Positions 8,570 through 17,276 of a DNA stretch of 64,000 nt are shown here, piece after piece. The stretch is from Nitrospira sp. (lineage in GTDB: Bacteria; Nitrospirota; Nitrospiria; Nitrospirales; Nitrospiraceae), in assembly GCA_029194675.1 (NCBI GenBank), contig JARFXP010000002.1, positions 434,001-498,000 on the forward strand, given 5' to 3'. Within the stretch, counting starts at the first letter, position 1. The number at the start of each line of letters is the position of its first letter. The translations under genes and the position numbers were made by a program. Under the pieces are notes generated by a model. That model worked only from the letters and a program-made list of their open reading frames with translations. It searched no databases and was not told the DNA's origin.

Positions 8570-9037
8570 ATGAGTAAAGAGCTTGCGGTCGGAGATCAGG
8601 CACCGGAACTCTCGATCCCAGATCAGCATGGGAAGACGGTGACTCTGAAGAGCTTCAAGGGCAAACAAATCGTGCTGTATTTCTATCCGAAAGACGATAC
8701 GCCGGGGTGCACGAAAGAGTCCTGCGACTTTCGGGATGTGGAGTCGCAGATTCTGCGGGCCGGAGGCGCAATCGTCGGAGTGAGTCTGGATGGAAAGGAG
8801 TCCCACCAGAAATTCATCAAGAAATTCGGATTGCCGTTTCCGCTGCTCAGCGATGAAGATGCGGCGATCTCCAAGGCGTACGGTGTGTACAAGGAAAAGA
8901 ACATGTACGGCAAGAAGTATTGGGGTATCGAGCGGAGCACGTTCGTCATCGATCCCGAAGGCAAGCTGAAGGCGATCTTTCGGAAGGTAAAAGTCGATGG
9001 TCACGCGGATGAAGTGCTCAAGGCGCTGAAGGCCTAG
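8570..9037 (+). CDS. bcp: BCP/PrxQ-type peroxiredoxin
   Basis: 155 residues, the usual length. It reduces peroxides with a peroxidatic Cys at 47 in DDTPGCTKESC; C52, five residues on, is the resolving Cys of the atypical two-Cys type. Other family landmarks are LYFYPKDDTPGCT, GVSLDGKESHQKF and FPLLSDE. It is cytoplasmic and thioredoxin-dependent in the family. The ATG follows the TPR lipoprotein by 21 bases. Confidence 0.95.
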   Translation: MSKELAVGDQAPELSIPDQHGKTVTLKSFKGKQIVLYFYPKDDTPGCTKESCDFRDVESQILRAGGAIVGVSLDGKESHQKFIKKFGLPFPLLSDEDAAISKAYGVYKEKNMYGKKYWGIERSTFVIDPEGKLKAIFRKVKVDGHADEVLKALKA

Positions 9038-9048
9038 GCGAAGGACCG

Positions 9049-9927
9049 ATGGCTGTGCAGTCAACGGCCATCTTCTTACGCATCCTCCGGTTTTCTCTCA
9101 TTTCTTTCTCTGCCATTTTCATCGGCACATCTCTTCTCTATGCTGCGGAGAAATCCTCCGCAACGATTCTTGTTAAGGATGCGTTCACGTCTCCGACTCA
9201 CGCGGCGACCATTGAAGCTAAATTGATCTCGAAAGGTCTCTTGGCCAGCAGCCCACTGGGAGGAGAACCGGTTGAACTGGTAGTGAACGGGAAGGTCGTC
9301 GCCACGGGCATGACCGGTGGGGACGGCAGGGCATTCTTCACCTATATCCCAAAGGCCCAAGGTCTAGTGCCAGTCCAGGTCCGCGTCGGTAACAGCCCTC
9401 GCGTGGCTTCGACGGAAGGACAGGCCAACCTGGCTGTATGGGAAAAACGGCATCCCATCCTCACGATCGAGCTATCTTCGCTGATCGAAGAACCGACGCC
9501 GAGTCGTGTCCCTTCCATGGGGATTGCGTTCGAGTCGGAACGAAGACCAATGGCTGAGGCGGCCGATGAACTCGGCAAGCTCACCCAGTTCTACTATCGG
9601 GTCATTTATGTCGTCGCTGTGTCTGCCGGGGGAGATGGAGTTCAGGCAAGTGCTGAGGCGAGAGACTGGCTGAAGACGCATAAGTTCCCAACCGGCTATG
9701 TGATGACGTTACCGTCGGACCCTCAAGCCTTAGGGGCAAAGATCGACGAATTCCATGCTGAGGGCTGGAAAACCATCAAGATCGGAGTCGGTCGAACCAA
9801 AGCCTTTGCTGAAGCGTTTCTGCAGCGGCGTCTCGAAGCCGTCATCGTGCCGGAACCGATAAAGGGCGACGTGCCGCGGAAAGCCAAGGTGGCGAAAGAT
9901 TGGAAGGAGGTGAGGAAGAAACTGTAG
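9049..9927 (+). CDS. Exported protein with Ig-like and HAD/LNS2-like halves
   Basis: 292 residues. The N-terminal hydrophobic stretch (9-32, ending SLLYA) is a signal peptide. Residues 40-130 are beta-rich, with SPLGGEPVELVVNGKVV and ATGMTGGDGRAFFTY, like an Ig-type domain. Residues 140-285 contain TQFYYRVIYVVAVSAG and a helix before HKFPTGYVM, then a KIDEFHAEGWKTIKIGVG stretch, which recalls the C-terminal LNS2/App1 phosphatase fold; the DxDxT motif of true HAD enzymes is absent. That resemblance is my inference. It starts 11 bases after bcp and is likely co-transcribed. Confidence 0.5.
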   Translation: MAVQSTAIFLRILRFSLISFSAIFIGTSLLYAAEKSSATILVKDAFTSPTHAATIEAKLISKGLLASSPLGGEPVELVVNGKVVATGMTGGDGRAFFTYIPKAQGLVPVQVRVGNSPRVASTEGQANLAVWEKRHPILTIELSSLIEEPTPSRVPSMGIAFESERRPMAEAADELGKLTQFYYRVIYVVAVSAGGDGVQASAEARDWLKTHKFPTGYVMTLPSDPQALGAKIDEFHAEGWKTIKIGVGRTKAFAEAFLQRRLEAVIVPEPIKGDVPRKAKVAKDWKEVRKKL

Positions 9928-10258
9928 TGACGGCAAGTGAGCAATCTGATCCGTCCTTCACCCAAATCTCATTATAAGCAACTCTCTTCAAGCGAACTGC
10001 CAGAATAACTTCATCCCTTCTGCGGAGATTGACAGTTTTCATGAATCGGCTGACAATAAAGCGGATTCGTTCTTGTTCTATAAGGCTGACGTCGGTTGTT
10101 GCGTCGGCGCAACACGTCTGAATCAGATAGTTCCTGAGGGCCGTGGACACATAGCATCAATTCCTGGTTTCGCCCGCCCTGCGGCAGTTCAAGAGGTCAA
10201 GGCGACGGAGGTGTTCTCCGAGAGCGACCCGGGCGTTTACGCCGGAAGGGGAGAGTCA
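9928..10258. other. Intergenic region upstream of the TIR-WD40 gene
   Basis: No gene is supported. The TIR-WD40 frame is open back to 10073, but those codons show no domain and the best ribosome site (GGGGAG) lies at 10248-10253, just before the ATG at 10259. The promoter of that gene is presumably here; I could not assign boxes. Confidence 0.4.
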
Positions 10259-13111
10259 ATGCAGGACGGTGACCCTGAACATCAGGACGAGTATTTGTAT
10301 GACGCCTTCATCAGCTATCGACGATCGGACGGGACGAGCGTCGCGACATGGCTGCGCCGGCGCCTTCAGGACTACCGCCTCCCGCCGTCGCTTTCTGCGA
10401 CACACAAGAAACTGCATGTCTACCTCGACACCGCCTTCGAACGTGCCAACGAGGACTTCTGGACGAACAACATAGAACCGGCGCTGAAGTCGTCACGCAC
10501 TCTGATTGTCATTGCCACCCCGGACACGCTTCGCCGTCAGGCCACGGGGCAACCGAACTGGGTCGAACGTGAGATCGATACGTTCCTCAACCTTCCCCAG
10601 AAGACGAATATTGTTGTCGCTCGGGCGAAGGGCGACTTCGATGCCGAACTGCCGGCTCACCTGCTCGAGCGGTTTCCACGCATTACCATCGTCGACCTCA
10701 GGCACTTCTCATCCTGGCGAGATCACTTCTATCTGCGCCAGTCGCTGCGCACGCGCCTGCTCACCATCCTGGGTGCGGTTCACAACATTCAACCCGAACA
10801 GGTGCCGGAATTGCGCATGGAGGATGCGCGTAACGCCAGGAATGCGGCGATGCGACTCGCGGCTGTAGCGGCCGCTCTGCTGGTCGTGATTTCCGCGCTC
10901 GCCGTCACTGCATTCATCCAACGAAACAGTGCAAGAGCCGAACGCAACATCGCTGAAACGAATGCGGCTCAGGCCCAGGCGCGAGAACTGGCCGCCTATG
11001 CAGACGGCAGCCTGAATCAGGATCCGGAACGAAGCCTGATCCTCGCAATCGAAGCCGTGAACACCACCCTGCGACGGAACGAGCCGCCGGTCACGTCGGC
11101 GGAAAACGCGTTACAACATGCGGTCTTTGCTTCCCTCTCGCGAGCGACACTGCAGGGGCACGCTGGACATGTCAATGCGATTGCACTGAGCCCGGACGGT
11201 ACGCGAGCAGCGACGGGCGGCGCCGACAATACGGCACGGATCTGGGACCTAACCACTGGCGCCACGCTCCTCACGATTAAGGATTTTGCAGGCCCGGTGA
11301 ATGCGCTGTCCTTCAGTCCGGATGGCAGGCGCCTCGTTACCGCGAGTCAGGTGACTTTGGGCTTCACGCCGGATGGCCAGTTCACCAAGACAGGTCGTCC
11401 AGAAGAAACGGTCAGCATTTGGGATGCGGGCACCGGAAAACGAATCCTGATCCTCCAGGGTTCCCTCGACCGGGTGAATGCACTCGCGCTCAGCGCCGAC
11501 GGCCGGTTCCTCGCGACCGCCAACGGGGACAAGACGCAGTTGTGGAACGCCTTGACCGGGCAGGAGCGACTGACATTCGCAGGGCACGGGAGCCCCGCGA
11601 AGGCCCTGATTCCCGGGAATGTCGAGGCACTCTCCTTCGGCCACGACAGCAGATATCTTGCGACGGCGAACGCCGATCGTACCGCGACGATCTGGGACAC
11701 GAGCACTGGACGCGAGTTGCTCACCGTTCGCGACGGTGTTCTCGGCATCGAGAGTGTTGCGCTCAGTCCCGACGGCAAGTTGCTCGCGACGGCCGCTGAC
11801 AACGTCGCCAAGCTGTGGGATACCAGCACGGGCCGTGAACGAACATCGCTCAAGGGGCACGAGTCCACGATCGACGCCATTGCTTTCAGTCCCGATGGTC
11901 GATTTCTGGTGACAGGCAGCTGGGACAAGACCGCGCGGATTTGGGACCTGGTCACGACGTGGTCCGAACTCGCCACCATGCGCGGTCATACCGACTTCGT
12001 CGCCGGCGTAGTCTTCAGCACAGACGGCAGGCGCGTTGCGACCGCGAGCTGGGACGGAACCGCGAAGATCTGGGATGCGGTGAGCGGTCCGGAGTTGGTG
12101 ACATTAAAAGACACCTACGACGCTGCAGCGTCGGACTTCAGTCCCGACGGAACGCGCCTCGCGATCAGCAGCGACAGCAACTCAGCGAAAGTGTGGGACA
12201 TTGCCAGAGGGAAGGAACTCGTGACCATGCGTGGCCATGCTGACCACATCACAGCGATCGCGTTCAGTCCGAATGGGAAATACCTGGCCACTGGGAGTGC
12301 CGACCACACCGCGAAGGTGTGGGACGCGGCCAATGGAACGGAGTTGGCGACACTGCGGCCGACCAGCACCACGATCGGTGTGTTAGCCGTTGCCATGAGC
12401 CCCGACGGTCAGCACCTCGCCACTGGCACGGGCGGTGGTGAGATGACGATATTCGATTGGAACGACGGACACGAGCTGTTCAAACGGCATGGGCATGACA
12501 GCTTAGTCACGTCACTGGCATTCAGTCCGGACGGAACGCGCCTGGCGAGCGGCGGCTTCGACAGGACCGTCAAGATATGGGATGCGAGCAACGGCAGCGA
12601 GCTGCGCACCCTGCGTGGGTATACTAAGAGCATCACGAAGGTCGTGTTCAGCTCGGATGGCAAGTGGCTGGCTACGACCAGCCAGGATGGGTTGGTCAGA
12701 GTGTGGGATGCGGAGAGCGGAGGTGAGCGGATGACTGTTCGGGGACATCAGGAATCGGCGAATGATGTCGTCTTCAGTCCCGATGGCACGCGCATCGCCA
12801 GTGCCAGCACGGACGGCACGGTGAAAATCTGGGAGGCCGGTTCTGGGCAAGAGCTCCTGACGCTGCACAGTTACCTGGCGCCACTCTACAGAGTCACGTT
12901 CCAGCGCGACGGCCGACACCTCGCGGCCAGTGCATTCGACAAAGTGCAGACCTACACGTTGGACATTCAGGAATTGTTGAAGATCGCGCTGAACAGAATC
13001 GGCCGCCGCCCACCTGTCCTGACGCCGCAAGAGTGCCGGCAGTACTTCCCTTCCCCATCGCAGCCGTGCCCGTTGGCGAATGAGAGCCCGAGGCTGGACA
13101 ACGAACACTGA
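10259..13111 (+). CDS. TIR domain - transmembrane - WD40 (14 repeats) protein
   Basis: 950 residues from the ATG at 10259, 6 bases after GGGGAG. An N-terminal TIR domain (about 13-165) starts YDAFISYRRSDG and retains E105 in NWVEREI, the position of the catalytic Glu in SARM1-type NADases (DWVHKEI). One membrane helix covers 200-220, then a short coiled coil (222-250) and a conserved linker (250-298) of the kind found before WD40 propellers in NTPase conflict proteins. From 299 to about 925 I count 14 WD40 units, enough for two seven-bladed propellers. There is no NACHT/STAND ATPase. The likely topology puts both ends on opposite faces of the membrane, or both cytoplasmic if the helix is only an anchor. 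A role as sensor-effector in defence or cell death is inference. Confidence 0.88.
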   Translation: MQDGDPEHQDEYLYDAFISYRRSDGTSVATWLRRRLQDYRLPPSLSATHKKLHVYLDTAFERANEDFWTNNIEPALKSSRTLIVIATPDTLRRQATGQPNWVEREIDTFLNLPQKTNIVVARAKGDFDAELPAHLLERFPRITIVDLRHFSSWRDHFYLRQSLRTRLLTILGAVHNIQPEQVPELRMEDARNARNAAMRLAAVAAALLVVISALAVTAFIQRNSARAERNIAETNAAQAQARELAAYADGSLNQDPERSLILAIEAVNTTLRRNEPPVTSAENALQHAVFASLSRATLQGHAGHVNAIALSPDGTRAATGGADNTARIWDLTTGATLLTIKDFAGPVNALSFSPDGRRLVTASQVTLGFTPDGQFTKTGRPEETVSIWDAGTGKRILILQGSLDRVNALALSADGRFLATANGDKTQLWNALTGQERLTFAGHGSPAKALIPGNVEALSFGHDSRYLATANADRTATIWDTSTGRELLTVRDGVLGIESVALSPDGKLLATAADNVAKLWDTSTGRERTSLKGHESTIDAIAFSPDGRFLVTGSWDKTARIWDLVTTWSELATMRGHTDFVAGVVFSTDGRRVATASWDGTAKIWDAVSGPELVTLKDTYDAAASDFSPDGTRLAISSDSNSAKVWDIARGKELVTMRGHADHITAIAFSPNGKYLATGSADHTAKVWDAANGTELATLRPTSTTIGVLAVAMSPDGQHLATGTGGGEMTIFDWNDGHELFKRHGHDSLVTSLAFSPDGTRLASGGFDRTVKIWDASNGSELRTLRGYTKSITKVVFSSDGKWLATTSQDGLVRVWDAESGGERMTVRGHQESANDVVFSPDGTRIASASTDGTVKIWEAGSGQELLTLHSYLAPLYRVTFQRDGRHLAASAFDKVQTYTLDIQELLKIALNRIGRRPPVLTPQECRQYFPSPSQPCPLANESPRLDNEH

Positions 13112-13318
13112 ATCGGGTGATTGGGTGATGGTTGTCGCTAACCAGCTGATACCCTGGAAAGGTTTCTGATCTAGCGGCGGAGATCAGGCGGCTGCATCGT
13201 CCATCGCACGATGCGGGACGCCACGCTTTCGATGGCAAACCGCAAGCGTCCAACAGTCCCACCTGTACTGAAGAGTTATGGTGGTGCAGTGTAAGTGCTT
13301 TGATGGAAGGCGCAAGCC

Positions 13319-13417
13319 GATGGTGAAGCACATGGGTCGGGGTACTGGGGCAAGCATCTTGATGCGTCCTACGAGGGCGATTTAACGCAGCGCGAGTACT
13401 GTGCGAGGCACGGCTGA
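13319..13417 (+). pseudogene. IS66-type TnpA-like fragment
   Basis: The frame from 13343 reads YWGKHLDASYEGDLTQREYC, then ARHG and a stop at 13415. This matches the N-terminal pattern of IS66 accessory proteins (W..hl.aw..S.LsQ..YC..hgl). No start codon, partner genes or ends remain, so it is a relic. The rest of 13112-13456 shows nothing else. Confidence 0.5.
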
Positions 13418-13437
13418 CCGAAAGTCACCCGTGCCTC
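13405..13437 (-). terminator. Stem-loop after the sigma-54 activator gene
   Basis: Perfect 9-bp arms (GAGGCACGG / CCGTGCCTC) and a 15-base loop lie 19 bases beyond the stop at 13457. There is no T-run, so its function is uncertain. Confidence 0.35.
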
Positions 13438-13456
13438 TTGTGCTTCCAGGAACATA

Positions 13457-14794
13457 TTAAGAAAGGTGGTATTTGGCCATACGGTAGCGCAGCGTGTTCC
13501 TGGTCATTTTGAGGAGTCGGCTGGCTTCCGAGACATTGCCCGAAGACTTCCGTAACGCTTCCTCAAGCATCCGCTTTTCCATGTCCTGAAACGACAGCCC
13601 AAAGGCCAGCAACGATGGTTTGGAGCTCTGACTCAGGCAATTGGTCGGGGAAGTGGTTCTCACGGATGCCGGTAGATGAGCAGGCTGAATGATCTCTGCT
13701 TTGCATGTGATGGTCAGCCATTCAACGACATTGTGGAGCTCGCGTACATTTCCAGGCCAGTCGTGGTTCCGAAGGACAGTAAGGGCTGCCGGGGCGATCG
13801 CCCTAATGCGGCACCCGCGCTCCTGTCTGGCCCGCTCCAAAAAAATCAAGAGGATCGGTTCGATGTCCTCAAGTCGTTCACGCAAGGGTGGAATGCGCAG
13901 CTGGTAGACGTTCAATCGATAGTACAGGTCGAGGCGAAAACGACCGGCCTTGATCTGGGCAAGCAGATCCTCATTGGTGGCGGCGATGATGCGGATGTTG
14001 ACGGTACGGCTTCGGGTATCCCCCAAAGGATCGATGGTGTGATGTTCCAACACGCGTAGAAGCTTAGCTTGAGCGGTGGGACTCATTTCACCGATCTCGT
14101 CGAGAAACAGTGTTCCTCCCTCGGCCATTTGAAACCGGCCTGCCTTTGACCGTTTGGCATCGGTAAAGGCACCTGGTTCATAACCGAATAACTCCGCCTC
14201 GATGAGATTCTCCGGGATGCCGGCGCAATTCAAGGCAACCAGGGGACCGTTGGTTCTGAGGCTGTAGTGGTGGATGGCTTTCGCGAACAGTTCTTTGCCG
14301 GTTCCGCTTTCACCGGTGATGAGGACGGTTGCGTCAGTCAGGGCCACTTCTTTTGCCAGTTGCTTCATCAGATTCATTTGCGGGGAAAGGCTGATGATGG
14401 AGGAGAATGGATCCTGTGCGGAAGAGGGCGAAGCCGAGCTAGGATGCCTGAGCGCTCGAGTGATGGCAGTTTGTACGTCTTCGAGAAGAACGGGCTTCGT
14501 CAGGTAATCTGCGGCGCCGGCCCGCATGATCTCGACCGCGTCTTTGATGGAATGGCGTTCCCCGATCACAAGCAACGGCGAGGATTCCGGCGTTTGGCGA
14601 GCATACTCCAGCAGCGGAGACAGAGTATGGGGATTACCTTCACCCAGAACCAGAGCTGGAGAAATCTCAGGCCAGAGTGAGAGTCCTTTTGAAACGTTCT
14701 CGGTAGAGTAGATTTTTGTTTGAGGAGCGGCAACCTGGACTAGCTGCCGGAGTCCGGAGTCTTTGGAAATAAGGAGAAACGTCTGAAGGTTCAT
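13457..14794 (-). CDS. Sigma-54-dependent activator with degenerate receiver domain
   Basis: 445 residues from the ATG at 14794 (GGGAG 7 bases upstream); the frame is open to 14839. The N-terminal 125 residues have the shape of a receiver and keep the Lys of LTKP, but the acidic pocket reads SKDS and the phospho-acceptor Asp is missing (ALVLGEGNPHT). The AAA+ domain has GESGTGKE, a GAFTDA loop in place of GAFTGA, LFLDEIGEM and the arginine-finger region. A Fis-type helix-turn-helix ends the protein (EASRLLKMTRNTLRYRM). It should bind DNA and drive sigma-54 promoters without ordinary phosphorylation. No kinase lies beside it. The nitrite/NO gene block is the nearest likely target. Confidence 0.88.
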   Translation of the reverse strand: MNLQTFLLISKDSGLRQLVQVAAPQTKIYSTENVSKGLSLWPEISPALVLGEGNPHTLSPLLEYARQTPESSPLLVIGERHSIKDAVEIMRAGAADYLTKPVLLEDVQTAITRALRHPSSASPSSAQDPFSSIISLSPQMNLMKQLAKEVALTDATVLITGESGTGKELFAKAIHHYSLRTNGPLVALNCAGIPENLIEAELFGYEPGAFTDAKRSKAGRFQMAEGGTLFLDEIGEMSPTAQAKLLRVLEHHTIDPLGDTRSRTVNIRIIAATNEDLLAQIKAGRFRLDLYYRLNVYQLRIPPLRERLEDIEPILLIFLERARQERGCRIRAIAPAALTVLRNHDWPGNVRELHNVVEWLTITCKAEIIQPAHLPASVRTTSPTNCLSQSSKPSLLAFGLSFQDMEKRMLEEALRKSSGNVSEASRLLKMTRNTLRYRMAKYHLS

Positions 14795-15023
14795 CGGAGT
14801 GCTCCCGGTTATAGCCTCCATCCGAACCATCGTAATCACGAATACCTTACACTTCTTTGCGTACGGAAGGAAAGGGGAAAAGCGAGGGAATTTAACAGGT
14901 CTAACAGAAGAAGCTATGGCAACCTGATTTTTCCGTGGGGCGGCAGTAACAGAACTAATTCCGGAAGTATTTGAGAAGGAATGTTGGAGAACAGTGGGAC
15001 TGGGATTGAGGTAATTTACAGCG

Positions 15024-15054
15024 AGCTGTCAGTCGATGGTCTCGACTGACAGCT
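15024..15054 (-). terminator. Stem-loop downstream of cytochrome c
   Basis: Perfect 13-bp arms (AGCTGTCAGTCGA / TCGACTGACAGCT) with a 5-base loop, further bracketed by TTTAC...GTAAA. It lies 35 bases past the cytochrome stop at 15090. A terminator is likely. Confidence 0.65.
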
Positions 15055-15089
15055 CTCCGTAAATGGGTGAATCCAGATTTTTTCAGCAG

Positions 15090-15548
15090 CTACTCGGTCT
15101 CCTTACAGAAGGTTCGTTCGTAGGCGATGGTCATCCAGGCCTCTTCCTCGGTGATGACGCCTCCCTTTATCAAGGCCGGCATACCGGTACCGGGACTTCC
15201 GTTCTTGACGATCCAGTGCAGTTCTCCGTCGTTCCGCTTCTTGTGGAACTTGCAGTTCGTGAAGTTTCGAGGGCCCGGCGACAACAACATTCCGCCGGGG
15301 CCATCGCCTGCTCCAGTCAGGCCATGACAGTTGACGCAGGTCCCCTTGCCTTCGTAGAGTTCCTTGCCTTTGGCGATGATGTCGGGTGTCACGGTCAAAG
15401 GGCTCTTTGCCTTCCGTACTTCGGCCCGTTCAGCCTCCGGGACACGCGGCTTCAATGGGTCGGCCTCGGGAGCGGCCCATCCTGCCGTACTCAACAAGGC
15501 AACGGCGACTATGTTGCATACTGTCATGACTATACGCGTACCTCTCAT
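15090..15548 (-). CDS. Exported monohaem cytochrome c
   Basis: The ATG at 15548 is chosen for AAGGAGG 6 bases upstream and the signal peptide that follows (ending GWAA). The protein has 152 residues. One haem site, CVNCH at 71-75, sits in a class I setting (GKELYEGKGTCVNCHG). Met within the later segments MLLSPGPRNF or GMPAL is the likely sixth ligand. It is a small periplasmic electron carrier. A paralogue with the same layout lies at 59566-60027. Located after the NirK and truncated haemoglobin genes on the same strand, it may pass electrons to NirK; that is inference. Confidence 0.88.
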   Translation of the reverse strand: MRGTRIVMTVCNIVAVALLSTAGWAAPEADPLKPRVPEAERAEVRKAKSPLTVTPDIIAKGKELYEGKGTCVNCHGLTGAGDGPGGMLLSPGPRNFTNCKFHKKRNDGELHWIVKNGSPGTGMPALIKGGVITEEEAWMTIAYERTFCKETE

Positions 15549-15732
15549 GATTCCTCCTTGGTGATTACCAGTGATGTTACCGCCAGATGGCTGCTCAGGT
15601 GGCGCGCCCGGAGACGCAAATATTGAAAAATATGATAACACGATATGGTCCTCAGTGGCAGTGCCCATGTCCTGTGAAGAATGATCAGGTCGAAGTCGAG
15701 TTAGAGGCAGGTTTGGGATTCCAACTGAGGAC

Positions 15733-15770
15733 CTCGCCAAGCCCGAACCTACCGGCCCGAGCTTGGCGAG
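15733..15770 (-). terminator. Stem-loop downstream of truncated haemoglobin (distal)
   Basis: Perfect 10-bp arms (CTCGCCAAGC / GCTTGGCGAG) with an 18-base loop lie in the gap between the haemoglobin stop and the cytochrome c start. It may end the nirK-haemoglobin transcript or act as an attenuator. Confidence 0.4.
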
Positions 15771-15780
15771 AGACTAACTT

Positions 15781-15812
15781 AGGACTACCACAGTGATCAT
15801 CACTGCGAGTCC
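15781..15812 (-). terminator. Stem-loop downstream of truncated haemoglobin (proximal)
   Basis: Nested arms AGGACT/AGTCCT enclose CAGTGAT/ATCACTG, 12 bases after the stop at 15824. It is probably a terminator together with the neighbouring stem-loop. Confidence 0.45.
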
Positions 15813-15823
15813 TGACTGTGTCA

Positions 15824-16267
15824 TCAGGGAACTTCGACGATGTCCTTCTTCATCGGCCCGAGGACGCCGAGCAACTCGTCCTTTTCTTTCTTCGGGACGT
15901 TGAAAGTATCCAACGCACTGACCAGGTCCTCCACGAGGGCGTTGAAGGCGGCCGTTGTGACCTTCATACCCTTGTGCGTCGTCTTCATATCTCGACCTGT
16001 GTAGGTGCAAGGCCCGCCGCTCGCCGCACACACCTGTTCGACTAAGAGTTTATTGAGGTTCTTGAGATCGGTGGTCGCGAAATAGCCATTAATGCGCTTG
16101 TCTGCTCCCACATTGCCGATGAATTTGGTGACAACGGCTTGAATGGCGCCCTGTCCGCCCAGCCGCTCATAGAGCGACCGCTCAGCGGCAAAGGATGTCG
16201 CGCTGCTCAATGTCCAGGTGGCTGCCACGGCAATGGCAACCGTCGCTATCTGCTTCGAGAATCTCAT
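15824..16267 (-). CDS. Exported truncated haemoglobin (group I type)
   Basis: 147 residues. Residues 1-28 form a Sec signal peptide (VAIAVAATW...SFAAERS), unusual for a family that is normally cytoplasmic. The globin part begins [16 protein letters not shown], the standard group I opening, and carries a proximal His at 98 in MKTTHKGM. It should bind haem in the periplasm. An AAAAGGAG ribosome site is present. It lies 61 bases after the nirK stop, on the same strand, so joint transcription is likely. NO binding or oxidation beside a nitrite reductase that makes NO is a natural guess. Confidence 0.92.
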   Translation of the reverse strand: MRFSKQIATVAIAVAATWTLSSATSFAAERSLYERLGGQGAIQAVVTKFIGNVGADKRINGYFATTDLKNLNKLLVEQVCAASGGPCTYTGRDMKTTHKGMKVTTAAFNALVEDLVSALDTFNVPKKEKDELLGVLGPMKKDIVEVP

Positions 16268-16328
16268 GTCGTCTGCTCCTTTTTGTAAGAATAGAATAAT
16301 TGTATGACGGCCGTACCCCGCTTATTGA

Positions 16329-17276
16329 TTAAGGGTTCCAAGGGGTGAGTGGCATCAAGCTGTCATACTTCTTGGGGTTCTGGTTGGCTACCACCACGGC
16401 AATCGCACCTCGCAAGGCTCCCGTTAAGGAGTGTGTCACGATAGGATAGGCTCCCGGTTCATCAACGATCATATCGAATGTGGCTGCGCTGCCTGGACCG
16501 ACCACATAGGTCTGAACCCCCGTAAATTTGTTGGCTGGATTGCCGCTTTCGTAGACATTGTCCCAGATTTCGGCGATTGTATGGAGAGAAGAGAATTCAT
16601 TCGGGCCGGCATTCACAAAGTAAATTCGTACCCGCTCACCGACCTTGACTTCCAATGGCTCCGATCCCGGGAAGAAGGGATGGTACTTGAAGACGCCGCC
16701 GTTGAAGATGGTGTGATCGAATTTCCGATCGAACATGGCCTGCACGTTATCCGGGTTCTTCCACAGCTCGGATTGCACCAGGACAAATTCCCGATCGGCT
16801 TTGGGCCAGGCATTCGCGTTCTTTGGGTCAACGATGATCGCCCCGAACATGCCGCGACCCACGTGCTGGATCATGGGCGGTGCGCCGCAGTGATAGAAGA
16901 ACACGCCGGGTTTCTTGGCTACGAACGTATATTTGATCGTCTCGCCGGGCCTGATTTCGCGGTAGTTCTTCAAGAAATCGATCTCAGCCGCGTGAAAGTC
17001 CATCGAATGTCCATTGGCGTTCGTCTCGGGGTTGACAAGGGTGAAGTTGACGGTATCCCCTTCCGTCACCCGGACGACCGGCCCGGGCATCTGACCGTTA
17101 AAGGTCCAGGCCTTGTACTTCGTACCGGCACCATCAATGACGATCTCCGTTTCGGTCGCCGTGAACGTGACATCATGGACCTTCGCCGCTGCGGACCCGG
17201 GCATCGTGATACAGCCGCTGGCTCCAAAGAGGACGGCAAGTCCCAGGGTGGATGTGAGCATGCGAAACCTCTGCAT
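16329..17276 (-). CDS. nirK: Copper-containing nitrite reductase (NirK type)
   Basis: 315 residues with an N-terminal signal (1-30; C22 may be lipidated, but the lipobox is imperfect). It is a two-domain cupredoxin enzyme reducing nitrite to NO in the periplasm. All ligands are visible with NirK spacing: type 1 Cu at H90, C130, H138 and M143; type 2 Cu at H95, H129 and H282; catalytic Asp 93 (HSMDFH) and His 232 (LHTI). GGGAGG precedes the ATG by 7 bases. Truncated haemoglobin and cytochrome c follow on the same strand. The alternative, a two-domain multicopper oxidase without nitrite activity, is disfavoured by the full residue set. Confidence 0.88.
   Translation of the reverse strand: MQRFRMLTSTLGLAVLFGASGCITMPGSAAAKVHDVTFTATETEIVIDGAGTKYKAWTFNGQMPGPVVRVTEGDTVNFTLVNPETNANGHSMDFHAAEIDFLKNYREIRPGETIKYTFVAKKPGVFFYHCGAPPMIQHVGRGMFGAIIVDPKNANAWPKADREFVLVQSELWKNPDNVQAMFDRKFDHTIFNGGVFKYHPFFPGSEPLEVKVGERVRIYFVNAGPNEFSSLHTIAEIWDNVYESGNPANKFTGVQTYVVGPGSAATFDMIVDEPGAYPIVTHSLTGALRGAIAVVVANQNPKKYDSLMPLTPWNP

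Noticed and set aside
11249..11989. Long minus-strand open frames opposite the WD40 gene
   Set aside because: They mirror the GC-rich codon pattern of the WD40 repeats and show no domain; shadow frames.
10259..13111. TIR-WD40 as a STAND/NACHT protein
   Set aside because: No Walker A or B motif was found between the TIR domain and the WD40 repeats.
15063..15626. 187-residue plus-strand frame
   Set aside because: It lies opposite the cytochrome c with its clear haem motif and ribosome site.
16329..17276. Reading the copper protein as a laccase-type multicopper oxidase
   Set aside because: It has two domains and the NirK-specific Asp and His at the type 2 site; the trinuclear HxH pairs of laccases are absent.
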